Below, piece after piece: positions 1 to 8,552 of a stretch of 38,283 nt of DNA. The stretch is from Magnetococcales bacterium HCHbin5 (GTDB lineage Bacteria; Pseudomonadota; Magnetococcia; Magnetococcales; Magnetaquicoccaceae): the NCBI GenBank assembly GCA_002753505.1, contig PEAG01000031.1:1-38283 (forward strand), read 5' to 3'. Below the pieces are notes generated by a model. It ran no database searches. It saw only the letters and a program-made list of their open reading frames with translations, and had not been told where the DNA came from. The position numbers and the translations under genes were made by a program. Position 1 is the first letter of the stretch; each line of letters opens with the position of its first letter.

Positions 1-119
1 GGACCATGGCAAGGATGACAAGGACCATGGCAAGGATGACAAGGACCATGGCAAGGATGACAAGGACCATGGCAAGGATGACAAGGACCATGGCAAGGAT
101 GACAAGGACCATGGCAAGG
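1..119 (+). repeat. 21-bp tandem repeat, 5.7 copies
   Basis: Five exact copies of a 21-bp unit beginning GGACCATGGCAAGG occupy 1-105, and a sixth, partial copy runs to 119. Each copy encodes seven residues (DHGKDDK, cyclically). The array probably continues upstream of the window. Sequence identity this high suggests recent expansion by slippage. Confidence 0.95.
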
Positions 120-907
120 GTCATGATGATGACCATGGCAAGGCAGGCGATGACCATGGCAAGGGTCATGATGGTGACCATGGCAAGGATGGTGATGACC
201 ATGGCAAGGCAGGCGATGATCATGGCAAGGGTCACGATGGTGATCATGGCAAGGATGGTGATGATCACGGCAAGTCGGACGATGATCATGGCAAGTCGGA
301 TGATGATCATGGCAAGGGTCACGATGGTGACCATGGCAAGGATGGTGATGACCACGGCAAGTCGGACGATGATCATGGCAAGGGTCACGATGGTGACCAT
401 GGCAAGGATGGTGATGACCACGGCAAGTCGGACGATGATCATGGCAAGTCGGACGGTGATCATGATCGGGCCGACGGTGATCATGGCAGAGGCGAGGATT
501 CACATGGTAAAGAGGGCGGTAGCGATGATCATGGCGGTGGCGATGATCATGGTGGCAATCCCGATTTCCACAGCGGTCACGGTGATGCTCACGCGGATGG
601 TGGCGGGGGTGGAGAAGATTTCATGGATGATCTCTTCGCCTTCGATAGTGGTCATGGCGGTGGTCACGGTGGCGGGGGTGATTGGACGGATTCGGTCCAA
701 TTCGATGGGGATGATGCTTCCGGCGGCGGTATGGGTGGAGACTGGACCTCCGATGATCATGGCGGGAAGGATGGCTCCCATAAGGGTGAAGGCAGCGATT
801 ACCATGAGATGACCAGCGACTCCAGCGGTTCTACGCATGACCATGACAGTTTCGGTGGCATGGATGATTTGGGTGATGGCGGTGCTCATGGCCACGGACA
901 TGGCTGA
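2..907 (+). CDS. Asp/His/Gly/Lys-rich repeat protein, 3' part
   Basis: The frame starting at base 2 stays open to the TGA at 905-907, giving 301 residues; the start lies upstream of the window. The first two thirds are near-perfect repeats of a DHGKDDK heptad, changing to units such as DHGKGHDG and DHGKSDD. The last 95 residues are less repetitive, with MDDLFAF, Gly/His-rich stretches and two DWT motifs, ending HGHGHG. The DLFxF plus DWTD arrangement reminds me of the C-termini of very large secreted repeat proteins, but this is only a resemblance. The Asp/His density would suit divalent-metal binding; that is inference. Because the DNA repeats are multiples of three, the other frames are also open. 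I prefer this frame for its acidic, structured C-terminus and its end just before a terminator. No function is known to me. Confidence 0.8.
   Translation, partial: DHGKDDKDHGKDDKDHGKDDKDHGKDDKDHGKDDKDHGKGHDDDHGKAGDDHGKGHDGDHGKDGDDHGKAGDDHGKGHDGDHGKDGDDHGKSDDDHGKSDDDHGKGHDGDHGKDGDDHGKSDDDHGKGHDGDHGKDGDDHGKSDDDHGKSDGDHDRADGDHGRGEDSHGKEGGSDDHGGGDDHGGNPDFHSGHGDAHADGGGGGEDFMDDLFAFDSGHGGGHGGGGDWTDSVQFDGDDASGGGMGGDWTSDDHGGKDGSHKGEGSDYHEMTSDSSGSTHDHDSFGGMDDLGDGGAHGHGHG
317..448 (+). repeat. 66-bp tandem duplication inside the repeat gene
   Basis: Bases 317-382 and 383-448 read as identical 66-bp blocks, each encoding 22 residues that start GHDGDHGKDGDDHGKSDDDH. A third, diverged version precedes them. 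The blocks keep the reading frame, which supports a translated repeat. Confidence 0.85.
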
Positions 908-970
908 TCGCGTTGACTGACACTGTTTATCCCCCTGCAGAGATGATGGCTCTGCAGGGGGGGGTGGATG

Positions 971-1004
971 ATCAGGGGGCCGGGTTGGCCCCCTGATTTT
1001 TTTT
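971..1004 (+). terminator. Rho-independent terminator after the repeat-protein gene
   Basis: An 11-bp perfect stem (ATCAGGGGGCC at 971-981 with GGCCCCCTGAT at 987-997) with a 5-nt loop is followed by a run of T to 1004. A second hairpin just upstream (stem 931-942 with 950-961, 7-nt loop) has no T tract of its own. The pair sits 24-97 nt after the stop codon at 907. Confidence 0.85.
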
Positions 1005-1155
1005 GGGGGGGGGAGTGGCCGATATTCAGGGGGCAATCCGGGCGACAACGGCGTTGGCTGCGCTGTTGGTTTTCCACCGTACCGGTTGTTCGCTTCCGTT
1101 TATTCCGGTTGGCGGTTCCGTTTTCCGACCGGTTGCTGTTTGCGAAAATTGGCAC

Positions 1156-1192
1156 AAAAAAAAGGAGTTAACGCACGTGCGCTAACTCCTTT
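1156..1192 (-). terminator. Rho-independent terminator for the gltX / tRNA-Gln transcript
   Basis: On the minus strand, AAAGGAGTTA pairs with TAACTCCTTT (1183-1192 with 1161-1170), extended by three further pairs around an ACGT loop, and is followed by a T run (the complement of A 1156-1163). It lies 12 nt beyond the CCA end of the tRNA, so it ends the minus-strand transcript. Confidence 0.8.
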
Positions 1193-1203
1193 GGGAGACA
1201 GAT

Positions 1204-1277
1204 TGGCTGGCGGACTAGGATTCGAACCTAGGTTGGAGGAGTCAGAGTCCTCAGTCCTACCGTTGAACGATCCGCCA
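1204..1277 (-). tRNA. tRNA-Gln (anticodon CTG)
   Basis: On the minus strand a 74-nt cloverleaf can be read. The acceptor stem is TGGCGGA with TCCGCCA (1271-1277 with 1208-1214), the discriminator is G, and the CCA end is encoded. The anticodon stem GAGGA/TCCTC encloses the loop CTCTGAC, so the anticodon is CTG (glutamine, CAG codons). The T arm contains GGTTCGAATCC. It lies 35 nt downstream of gltX on the same strand with no terminator between them, so the two are probably co-transcribed. Confidence 0.93.
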
Positions 1278-1312
1278 ATGGGCACCTGTTTACACCCTTT
1301 GAGCGGGCCTTG

Positions 1313-2740
1313 TCAAGATTTCTCAGACACAGGAGTCGGGGTTTTTTGCAGCAGGTCGGCCCCTTCCTGCAGTCGTTTCAGACTTTTTTCCCGACCCAGC
1401 AAAAAGAGCGTCTCATGGATACCCGGTGAGGTGGCGGTACCGGTCAGGGCGACCCGTACCGGTTGGGCCAATTGCCCCATCTCCAAACCGTGGTCGGCGA
1501 CAACCTGGCGAAAGCTCTGCTCAATGGCGGCCATCTCCCAGACCGGCAGGGCGGTGAGGGCGGCCAGCAAGGCGCAAAACGGCTCTGGTGCGGCCTGGAA
1601 AAAATGTTTTTTGGCCGCTTTTTCCTCGTAGGGCACCACAGAATCGACAAAAAAGAAGTGGCACTTTTCGGCCATCTCGACCAGGGTTTTGGCGCGGGGT
1701 TGAAATTCTGGCATAATGGCTCGAACCAGATCGCGATCCGGGGAGGAGATGCCCCGTTTTTCCAGCTGCCAGAGCAGATCCGGCAGCAACTGGTCGGGGT
1801 CGGCGGCGCGGATGTGGTGTCCATTGATCCACAGCAGCTTGGAAAGGTTAAAAATGGCTGCGGATCGTCCCAGATCCCGTACGTCAAACCACTGTTCCAG
1901 CTCAGCCATGGTAAAAATCTCTTGCTCTCCGTGGGACCATCCCAACCGCACCAGATAGTTGTTGACGGCAGAGGCGAGAAAACCATCTTCCCGGTATTGG
2001 AGTACAGAGACGGCTCCGTGTCGCTTGGAAAGTTTGCTGCCGTCGGCCCCATGCAGGAGAGGCATATGGGCATATTCAGGCACCGCCCATCCCAATGCCT
2101 GGAACAGGTGAATTTGCCGGGGGGTATTGCTGATATGATCCTCACCGCGAATGACCAGGTTGATTCCCATGTTGTGATCGTCCACCACCACCGCCAGATT
2201 GTAGGTGGGAGCTCCATCGGAACGTACCAGAATCAGGTCATCCAGCTCATCATTCTGGAACCGAATGGTGCCCTGGATCTGATCATCCCAGGCTGTGACA
2301 CCCGCAGCGGGGGTGATAAACCGGATCACATGGGGTTGGTCGGCCGGGAACTCTGTCCGGCTGCGGCAACGTCCATCGTAGCGCGGTTTGATCTGTTGTT
2401 CCCGTTGCTGATTGCGCAGCTCATCCAGGGTTTCCCGGCTGCAATAGCAGCGGTAGGCCTTTCCTTCCGCCAGCAGGCGATGGGCAGCGGCCAGGTAATG
2501 CTCGGTATTATCGGATTGGAAATAGGGCCCTTCGTCGGGATCCAGACCCAGCCAGTGCAGCCCCTCGATGATGGCGTCCACAGCCTCTTGTGAGGAGCGT
2601 TCCCGATCGGTATCTTCTATGCGGAGAATAAATTTACCCCCAACGCGACGGGTGTGCAGATGGCAAAAAAGGGCGGTGCGGGCACCGCCGATATGCAAAA
2701 ATCCGGTGGGTGAGGGGGCAAAACGGGTGCGAACAGTCAT
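1313..2740 (-). CDS. gltX: Glutamyl-tRNA synthetase
   Basis: This 475-residue class I synthetase charges tRNA with glutamate in the cytoplasm. The start shown begins MTVRTRFAPSPTG and has GGAGAG five bases upstream; the open frame extends further but the extra residues look non-coding. Signature motifs are HIGG at residues 16-19 and KLSKR at 236-240. Three of the usual zinc ligands can be seen (C98, C100, C125), while the residue two after C125 is Ser where E. coli has His. Length is typical of the bacterial family. Its partner on the transcript is tRNA-Gln rather than tRNA-Glu. That would suit a non-discriminating enzyme that mischarges tRNA-Gln for GatCAB, but this is inference and neither glnS nor gatCAB is in the window. 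Confidence 0.97.
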   Translation of the reverse strand: MTVRTRFAPSPTGFLHIGGARTALFCHLHTRRVGGKFILRIEDTDRERSSQEAVDAIIEGLHWLGLDPDEGPYFQSDNTEHYLAAAHRLLAEGKAYRCYCSRETLDELRNQQREQQIKPRYDGRCRSRTEFPADQPHVIRFITPAAGVTAWDDQIQGTIRFQNDELDDLILVRSDGAPTYNLAVVVDDHNMGINLVIRGEDHISNTPRQIHLFQALGWAVPEYAHMPLLHGADGSKLSKRHGAVSVLQYREDGFLASAVNNYLVRLGWSHGEQEIFTMAELEQWFDVRDLGRSAAIFNLSKLLWINGHHIRAADPDQLLPDLLWQLEKRGISSPDRDLVRAIMPEFQPRAKTLVEMAEKCHFFFVDSVVPYEEKAAKKHFFQAAPEPFCALLAALTALPVWEMAAIEQSFRQVVADHGLEMGQLAQPVRVALTGTATSPGIHETLFLLGREKSLKRLQEGADLLQKTPTPVSEKS

Positions 2741-3105
2741 AATCACTCTCCAATGAAAGGGAACAGCGGTTTCAGGTTGCCGTTCCCTGTTGGTCCGGTC
2801 GTGGACCACTATCCGGTTTTGAAATAATATGCAATAGTTCTGGTAACGGTTCACCGGCCCGATTGGCGGCAGGGGATGTGCCAACAGCCTGCCGCAGCCA
2901 TTCAGCTTGTGGTCATTATACACACTGTTTTCCTCCAAGGCATCACCTGTCATGGGCAGGATGATCACCTTCTGCAGGCTTGCGCGATTTCTGACTGGCA
3001 TTAAGAGGCCGGTCGGATTAGAATGACGCTCTTGGCCTGTTTTACCCATCTTGTTTATTCTCATTGCAGCCCAGGGTGGTACCCTGGATAGAGGAGTTTC
3101 TTGCC
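2741..3105. other. Divergent intergenic region between gltX and the SEC-C gene
   Basis: These 365 bases separate two divergent genes and must hold both promoters. I see no convincing -35/-10 pair. In the gltX leader there are two small inverted repeats: GGGAAC pairing with GTTCCC (about 2759-2786) and GGTCC with GGACC (about 2792-2807). No supported coding frame is present. Confidence 0.5.
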
Positions 3106-4185
3106 GTGGGTGTACCAAAAGATCTTAATAATCCGGCTGTTTATGCCGAAGCTCTGGTTCGTGCCGTGTTGGCACCCAGTCGGGAGTGGTTGGCGGATTG
3201 GCTGGCGGGGGCGGAGGAGATGTCGGCAAAGGGGAGGGCGGAGTATCCCTTTCAGCAGTGGTATCTCTATTTTGCCGACCGTCTGCTGGACATGATGCCC
3301 CAGCCTGAACTGGGTTTTCATCCTCGACCCAAGCGGGCGGTTGCAGCACCCAAGGTGGGGCGCAATGATCCCTGTCCCTGTGGTTCGGGCAAAAAATATA
3401 AACAGTGTCATCTGGAGCAGGAAGAGTCACCGGATTGGAAGATTGGCTCTCCGACGCCGACCATTCGTGCCATGGCGGTGGCCAAATTGGTGCATGAGTT
3501 GCCGTTGGCGCGATTGGACAAGATTCCGGTCGGGCTGGCCTCGCCGATCGCGTTGACGGAGATGGCGGCTGTCTATCAAGACAATGGCCGTTTGGAAGAT
3601 GCGTTGACGTTGATCAAGAAGGTGTTGGATGGAGATCGACAGGATCCCTTCCTGTTGTACGATTACTGGATTGCCCGTTATGCGGAGTGGCTGGTGGAGG
3701 CTGGTCGGGAAAAAGAGGGTGAGCAGTTTTTGATGGATGAGTATGATCATCCGCGTGGGGTACATGCATGGCAGGTGGCTCAGAAGCTGGCGGCCTTCTA
3801 CATTGACCAGGGGGATTTGGAAAATGCGGAAACCTGGGTGGAAACCGCACTGGAGGGGGATAAAAAAAATCCGTTCAACCATTACCTGAAAGGGATGCTG
3901 GCCCATTTTGATGAGATGTGGGATGCGGCGGTTGCCTCTTATCAGCAGGCCATCCATTTCAGTGATCGTTTCCGGGCGGAAGAGCAGGCCTACATGAAGC
4001 ATTTGGTCAATGAGGCGATGACAAGGGCGGAAAATCGCCAGTCCCTGGATGAGGAGGAGGAAGAAGAGGGGACGGAAGGCGTCGAGGGGGAAGAGGTTGA
4101 TGAGATGGAGGGGGCGGGTGATACAGAGGGGGCAGTCGGCCAGCGGGATGAGGATGCAGAGGGTACACAAGGAAATAGACAATGA
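3106..4185 (+). CDS. SEC-C zinc-motif protein with TPR-like helices
   Basis: Predicted 359-residue cytoplasmic protein. I chose the GTG at 3106 because AGGAG lies nine bases upstream; the open frame begins at 3064. An N-terminal helical domain of about 75 residues is followed by a SEC-C motif, [18 protein letters not shown], with ligands C90, C92, C101 and H102. This is the zinc-binding motif found at the C-terminus of SecA and in many small adaptor proteins. The middle (about residues 140-300) looks like tetratricopeptide helices with repeated A/L patterns. The last 45 residues are almost all Glu, Gly and Asp. Its stop overlaps the aspS start in ATGA, so the two are translationally coupled. 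The function is unknown to me. Confidence 0.85.
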   Translation: MGVPKDLNNPAVYAEALVRAVLAPSREWLADWLAGAEEMSAKGRAEYPFQQWYLYFADRLLDMMPQPELGFHPRPKRAVAAPKVGRNDPCPCGSGKKYKQCHLEQEESPDWKIGSPTPTIRAMAVAKLVHELPLARLDKIPVGLASPIALTEMAAVYQDNGRLEDALTLIKKVLDGDRQDPFLLYDYWIARYAEWLVEAGREKEGEQFLMDEYDHPRGVHAWQVAQKLAAFYIDQGDLENAETWVETALEGDKKNPFNHYLKGMLAHFDEMWDAAVASYQQAIHFSDRFRAEEQAYMKHLVNEAMTRAENRQSLDEEEEEEGTEGVEGEEVDEMEGAGDTEGAVGQRDEDAEGTQGNRQ

Positions 4186-5999
4186 ACCGTAGCGGTTATT
4201 GCAATGAGATTCGGGAAGGTCATATTGGCCAACGGGTAACCGTCTGTGGTTGGGTCAATCGGCGGCGGGATCATGGTGGGGTTATTTTTATTGATTTGCG
4301 GGACCGTTCCGGCATGGTGCAGGCGGTGTTCAGCCCAGAGCGGCAGCCGGAGGTGCATCGACAGGCGCATGAATTGCGCAGCGAATATGTGGTGCGGTTG
4401 GTGGGTGAGGTGGCCCGGCGGCCCCAGGAGACGGAAAATCCCAAGCTGCCAACCGGCATGATTGAGATCCATGTGGATAGTCTGGAAGTGCTGAATGTGG
4501 CGCAGTTTTTGCCGTTTCAGTTGGATGAGGAGGGGGTGGGAGAGTCCACCCGGTTGCAGCATCGTTTTCTCGATTTGCGTCGGCCGGAGATGCAGCACAA
4601 CCTGCAGTTTCGCCATCGGGTGACCCAGACGGTGCGGCGTACGTTGGATGAGGCGGGTTTTCTGGAGATTGAGACCCCCATGTTGACCCGGAGTACACCG
4701 GAGGGGGCGCGGGACTATCTGGTTCCATCCCGGGTCAACCCTGGTCAGTTTTATGCCTTGCCCCAGTCACCGCAACTGTTCAAGCAGTTGTTGATGATTG
4801 GGGGGTATGATCGCTATTTTCAGGTTGCCCGCTGTTTTCGGGATGAGGATTTGCGTGCCGACCGGCAGCCGGAATTTACCCAGATCGATCTGGAGATGTC
4901 TTTTGTGGTGGCGGACGATGTGATGGCCGTTGCCGAGCAGGTGATGGGAAAAATATTTGAGGAGGCTTTGAAACAGAGTTTGCCTTTGCCTTTGCCGCGT
5001 TTGACCTATAACGAGGCGATCAGCCGTTATGGGTTGGATGCGCCGGATTTGCGTATTCCGCTGGAGTTGACCGATTTGACGGCTGTCATGCGTCACACGG
5101 GGTTCAAGGTTTTTGCCCAGGCGGCCAATCAGAGCGGCAACCGGGGTGGTCGGGGGTTGGTCAAGGCGTTGCGGGTGCCGGGCGGGGCCCAGATGACCCG
5201 CAAACAGATTGATGATTATACCGAGTTTGTTGCCATTTACGGGGCCAAGGGGCTGGCCTGGATCAAGTTGAACGGGCCCTGGCAGGAGGAGGGTTGGCAG
5301 TCTCCCATTGTCAAATTTTTCTCGCCGGAGGAAAAGGAGGCGATTGTGGCGGCGACCGGGGCGCAGACCGGGGATATTCTTTTCTTCGGGGCGGATCGGG
5401 CCAGTATTGTCAATGAGTCGTTGGGGCGGTTGCGGGTCAAGATCGGGAGGGAGTTGAACCTGCTGAATGGTACGCCTTTTTCTTTTGTCTGGGTGACCGA
5501 TTTCCCGTTATTGGATTGGGACAATGAGGCGCGTCGGCATGTGGCGGTTCATCATCCGTTCACTGCGCCGGTGTTGGCGGATTTGCAGCGGTTGGATAAC
5601 ACCGCAATGGCGGAGGAGTCTCATTTGGATGAGGTGCGGTCGCAGGCTTATGATCTGGTGTTGAATGGAACCGAGATCGGGGGGGGCTCCATTCGTATTC
5701 ACGATCCGGCGTTGCAGCAAAAAATGTTGGCTTTGCTGGGTATTGAGGCGGCAGAGGCGGAGGAAAAGTTTGGCTTTTTGTTGCGTGCCCTGGAGTTTGG
5801 TGCCCCGCCCCATGGGGGGTTGGCGTTCGGGTTGGACCGTTTGGTTGCCATTTTGTTGGGGGTGGACTCCATTCGGGATGTGATTGCGTTTCCAAAGACC
5901 CAGAAGGCGGGTTGTGTGTTGACCCAGGCTCCGTCGTCGGTGGATCCGCTGCAGTTGCGGGAGTTGCATTTGCGAAGCACCTACCAGCCCAAAGGCTGA
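4182..5999 (+). CDS. aspS: Aspartyl-tRNA synthetase (bacterial type)
   Basis: This 605-residue class II synthetase attaches aspartate to tRNA. The N-terminal OB-fold anticodon domain includes [13 protein letters not shown] (residues 21-33). Motif 2 is seen as [17 protein letters not shown] (218-234), and motif 3 near the C-terminus as [15 protein letters not shown]. The large GAD insertion of bacterial AspRS fits the length. Residue 31 is His; from memory, His here is linked with relaxed tRNA specificity (AspRS that also charges tRNA-Asn), but the second position I would check does not clearly match, so this stays open. The gene overlaps the preceding one by four bases and is followed directly by the palindromic repeat element. 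Confidence 0.97.
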   Translation: MNRSGYCNEIREGHIGQRVTVCGWVNRRRDHGGVIFIDLRDRSGMVQAVFSPERQPEVHRQAHELRSEYVVRLVGEVARRPQETENPKLPTGMIEIHVDSLEVLNVAQFLPFQLDEEGVGESTRLQHRFLDLRRPEMQHNLQFRHRVTQTVRRTLDEAGFLEIETPMLTRSTPEGARDYLVPSRVNPGQFYALPQSPQLFKQLLMIGGYDRYFQVARCFRDEDLRADRQPEFTQIDLEMSFVVADDVMAVAEQVMGKIFEEALKQSLPLPLPRLTYNEAISRYGLDAPDLRIPLELTDLTAVMRHTGFKVFAQAANQSGNRGGRGLVKALRVPGGAQMTRKQIDDYTEFVAIYGAKGLAWIKLNGPWQEEGWQSPIVKFFSPEEKEAIVAATGAQTGDILFFGADRASIVNESLGRLRVKIGRELNLLNGTPFSFVWVTDFPLLDWDNEARRHVAVHHPFTAPVLADLQRLDNTAMAEESHLDEVRSQAYDLVLNGTEIGGGSIRIHDPALQQKMLALLGIEAAEAEEKFGFLLRALEFGAPPHGGLAFGLDRLVAILLGVDSIRDVIAFPKTQKAGCVLTQAPSSVDPLQLRELHLRSTYQPKG

Positions 6000-6062
6000 G
6001 CGTCGAGTCATAACTGTTCGCAACCTGCCGTTTCGTTGCACCCGTCGTTTCTGCTTTGCCTC

Positions 6063-6140
6063 AAACGATTGCAGGGGTCCGGGGACCGTCACGGTCCCCG
6101 GTGGGGTGCAGGGGCGAAGCCCCATATGCGCTAACATGAT
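6063..6140 (+). repeat. Solo half-copy of the palindromic repeat, locus 1
   Basis: It begins AAACGATTGCAGGGGT, contains the near-palindrome GGGGACCGTCACGGTCCCC, and ends in GCCCCATATGCGCTAACAT. A matching module in the opposite orientation is found at 30290-30366. It starts 64 bases after the aspS stop. Confidence 0.85.
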
Positions 6141-6155
6141 TGCGGTCTTCTTTTT

Positions 6156-6609
6156 AACGATTGCAGGGGTCTGGGGACCGTCACGGTCCCCAGCGGGGTG
6201 CAGGGGCGGAGCCCCTGCATGAACTGCGCGTTTTCCCAAAGCAAATTTTCGCAGAAAATTTGCGCAACGCGCACAAAACCGCCCCGCAGGGGCGACCTTG
6301 GGAGGGCGGCAGCCCGACTCGCACGGTTATGTTACGGAAAATGTTTGGATAAAAAACCAGAACGTTCGGGCCTTCCGCTTTTTGTTCGATACAAGGCCAG
6401 GATCGGTTTTTTCTCCAAGCCAAATAACCTTTTGCCCGCTCTCAGTCGGGCTGCCGCCCTCCAGGAGTGCCCCTGCGGGGCGTTTTAGGCGCGCTGCGCC
6501 CATTTGCTGCGCAAATGGGCTTTCGGGAAAGCGCGCCCGTCACATGCAGGGGCTTTGCCCCTGCACCCCACCGGGGACCGTGACGGTCCCCGGACCCCTG
6601 CAATGGTTT
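6156..6609. repeat. 455-bp composite palindromic repeat element, copy 1
   Basis: Two arms of about 165 bp face each other around a roughly 120-bp centre. Each arm is a string of nested hairpins: GGGGACCGT/ACGGTCCCC, GCAGGGGC/GCCCCTGC, a CGCAAAT-type stem and GCCCCGCAGGGGC. The outer ends read AACGATTGCAGGGGT and its near complement. The arms match each other at roughly 80 percent by eye. Copy 2 at 29805-30259 has the same centre (for example GATACAAGGCCAGG) in the same orientation. Short open frames within it look like by-products of the repeat. It could be a MITE-like element, a REP/BIME-type family or a structured RNA. Confidence 0.85.
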
Positions 6610-6623
6610 AAAAGAATGGTACC

Positions 6624-8270
6624 CTACCGCGTCGCCAACCCAATGATGGTATGGTAATCGTTCCGAAGGGCCTCTTTGTCGACCGGATAAGTAAAATTGC
6701 ACGGCATGGCACGGCAATAAGCCTGATCCGTGACAAAATCCAGGATCAGCCGATAAAGATTAAAGTGGGTAAATTTATCATATTTTTCAATCTTTCCTGC
6801 CCGGAATACCAACAGACGATTGATCAGAAGCCGATCCGCTACATTCTGGAAATAGCCCAGCGTATCATACTCCCCGATGCCACCCGGCAAGGGGGGGAGA
6901 TGATCACTGACCAGAATGATGAGCGCAGAGGGATCCAATGCGATCAACTCCTTGATATAACGCGCCAAAGCCTTGGTGCGATAGTAGTGCTGATTGATAA
7001 TTTTTTCCACCGCCATGGGCACCCCGGGTACGCTGAATCGGGCCGGACCAGCCTTGGCATCCAGATCAAAAGGAAAGTGCCCATACACAGTCAGCAGATA
7101 ATTCAGGAAAGGCTTTTTCGCGGCCAACAACCGCTCCACATGGCCCAGGTTCTGGGTAAACAGATCTTCATCAAAGAAAAATTTGTTGTCATCCTCCTCC
7201 TCACCCTTGGAGAGATAGGTGTCAGAACCCGGCACATACTCCTTGGCAAAATAGACGGCGTCAAAATCCAGGCTCTGATAGGCATGGACCGTATTGAAAA
7301 ATTCAGGCTTGTAGGCATTAGAGGCGGTTGTCGTATAGCCAAGATTTTTTAAAATACCGGGCAGACAATAGGTTTTGGAGCCGGTAAAAATGTTGAACTC
7401 AATCTCGTCAAACTCCTGAAAAGCCGGCACCCCGCAGAGTACCTCAAACTCAGGCTGGGCGGTATAACCACCAAAGATGGGAGAGACGGAAAACCCCACC
7501 TTGTCACCCACCAGTTTCAGATAGTCCGGGTGAATGGGCTGAACCGTCTTGGGTACCTTGTCAAACAGGGTAGGATCAATAAAGCTTTCCAGGACAATCA
7601 AATGAACATTCCTGCCATTGCCCCGCTGACCCAACTCCGCGGGCAGACGCAGGGATAACTGCTCTATGTCACGAAAATTTTTAAGATTTTGTAATGTCTC
7701 CGTTCGCTTGGCTTCATTGTAAAGCGCGGTGGCAAACCGGCCATTGTACTCCACATTGACGACCGTGGAATAATAGATCACCTCAATGGTCAATCTCTTA
7801 AAAACATTGATAAATTCTGTCGGATATGCAAACGGCGCGCTGCAAACGACCAGCACGGGCAGCAGTCCCACGACCCCTGCCAGGGAAAACCGTATGGAAA
7901 GGATAAACCCGACGATGGGAAGCAACACAAGCAGACCAAGCAGCAGAGCCAACCCGGTATCCAGGACTCCCACCAATTCAGGCAGTTGCGTAAGCTCTAC
8001 CCATTTCGGAATGCGGGCAAAACGGATATAATAATAGTCGTGACCCAGGTAGAGTGCGGCCAGGGGCAGAGCGGCCACAACGGCTTGCCAGCGTGACGGC
8101 TTGATCAGGAGGTTGAGGCAAAAATAGAGATAAAGCAGCAGTGGCACCTCCATACGCCATACCCCCTTGGTCATGTGAATGATCGGGGAGAGTTTGATAT
8201 AGAGCAATACGGTTGCCAAAAACAGGGTGTATCGATTGAAGAGAAGAGTGGAAACAATTTTAACAAACAT
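6624..8270 (-). CDS. Membrane LTA-synthase-family sulfatase-fold phosphotransferase
   Basis: Predicted 548-residue inner-membrane enzyme. The N-terminus has about five hydrophobic segments (roughly 8-28, 42-58, 63-80, 100-128 and 132-150). A periplasmic alkaline-phosphatase/sulfatase-fold domain starts near residue 220. Likely metal and catalytic residues are E228 (VLESF), nucleophile T270 (FGGYTAQPEFEVLCG), H398 (YGHFPF) and D456-H457 (SDHLPP). This is the pattern of LtaS and of OpgB/MdoB phosphoglycerol transferases. A Gram-negative member most likely modifies a periplasmic glucan or surface glycan, but the substrate cannot be read from sequence. I chose ATG 8270 because AGGA lies upstream and the 64 residues before it look non-coding. 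It is transcribed convergently with aspS and divergently from the Fe-S directon. Confidence 0.88.
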   Translation of the reverse strand: MFVKIVSTLLFNRYTLFLATVLLYIKLSPIIHMTKGVWRMEVPLLLYLYFCLNLLIKPSRWQAVVAALPLAALYLGHDYYYIRFARIPKWVELTQLPELVGVLDTGLALLLGLLVLLPIVGFILSIRFSLAGVVGLLPVLVVCSAPFAYPTEFINVFKRLTIEVIYYSTVVNVEYNGRFATALYNEAKRTETLQNLKNFRDIEQLSLRLPAELGQRGNGRNVHLIVLESFIDPTLFDKVPKTVQPIHPDYLKLVGDKVGFSVSPIFGGYTAQPEFEVLCGVPAFQEFDEIEFNIFTGSKTYCLPGILKNLGYTTTASNAYKPEFFNTVHAYQSLDFDAVYFAKEYVPGSDTYLSKGEEEDDNKFFFDEDLFTQNLGHVERLLAAKKPFLNYLLTVYGHFPFDLDAKAGPARFSVPGVPMAVEKIINQHYYRTKALARYIKELIALDPSALIILVSDHLPPLPGGIGEYDTLGYFQNVADRLLINRLLVFRAGKIEKYDKFTHFNLYRLILDFVTDQAYCRAMPCNFTYPVDKEALRNDYHTIIGLATR

Positions 8271-8462
8271 GAGTCGTTGATCCTGGGTGGTGCAGCCCGT
8301 TCGGTTACTGAAGCACCGGAGCATAGAGTCATGCCATCCAAAAGTCAAAAGCAAAATTCCCCGCTTGTGGTATGACCGGGTGCAGTGTTCAAGAATGGGT
8401 GGTGCAAACTTTCCGATACTGGAGGACAATCCGGGTGGTGCTGTGGAAATATTGCTTTTCAT

Positions 8463-8491
8463 TTGGTCCGTCGTTCTTTAGAGTGTAGTAT
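8463..8491 (+). promoter_or_regulatory. Possible promoter of the Fe-S / lar directon
   Basis: TTGGTC (8463-8468) and TAGTAT (8486-8491) are 17 bases apart in the divergent intergenic region, 62 bases before the ATG at 8553. The match to sigma-70 consensus is only moderate (3/6 and 4/6). Nothing else of note is visible in 8271-8552. Confidence 0.3.
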
Positions 8492-8552
8492 GCGCTATTG
8501 AAATCGGGGTGCGGTGCAGGATAAACGGTTGCATAACTGGGGAGAGAGTGTC

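Noticed and set aside
1-448. CRISPR-like array at the window start
   Set aside because: Units are contiguous 21- and 66-bp in-frame repeats with no unique spacers.
6-812. Open frame of MARMTRT repeats on the plus strand
   Set aside because: It is the +2 shadow of the DHGKDDK frame, kept open because the DNA repeats are multiples of three; it has no protein-like C-terminus.
2741-2810. Hairpins in the gltX leader as a T-box-like switch
   Set aside because: No T-box or antiterminator sequence is seen, and T-boxes are not expected in Gram-negative proteobacteria.
2741-3118. 126-codon N-terminal extension of gltX
   Set aside because: Residues before MTVRTRF do not resemble GluRS, and a good ribosome site precedes the internal ATG.
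6161-6657. Several short open frames in the palindromic element
   Set aside because: Similar frames recur in both orientations and both copies because of the inverted repeats; no consistent start or ribosome site.
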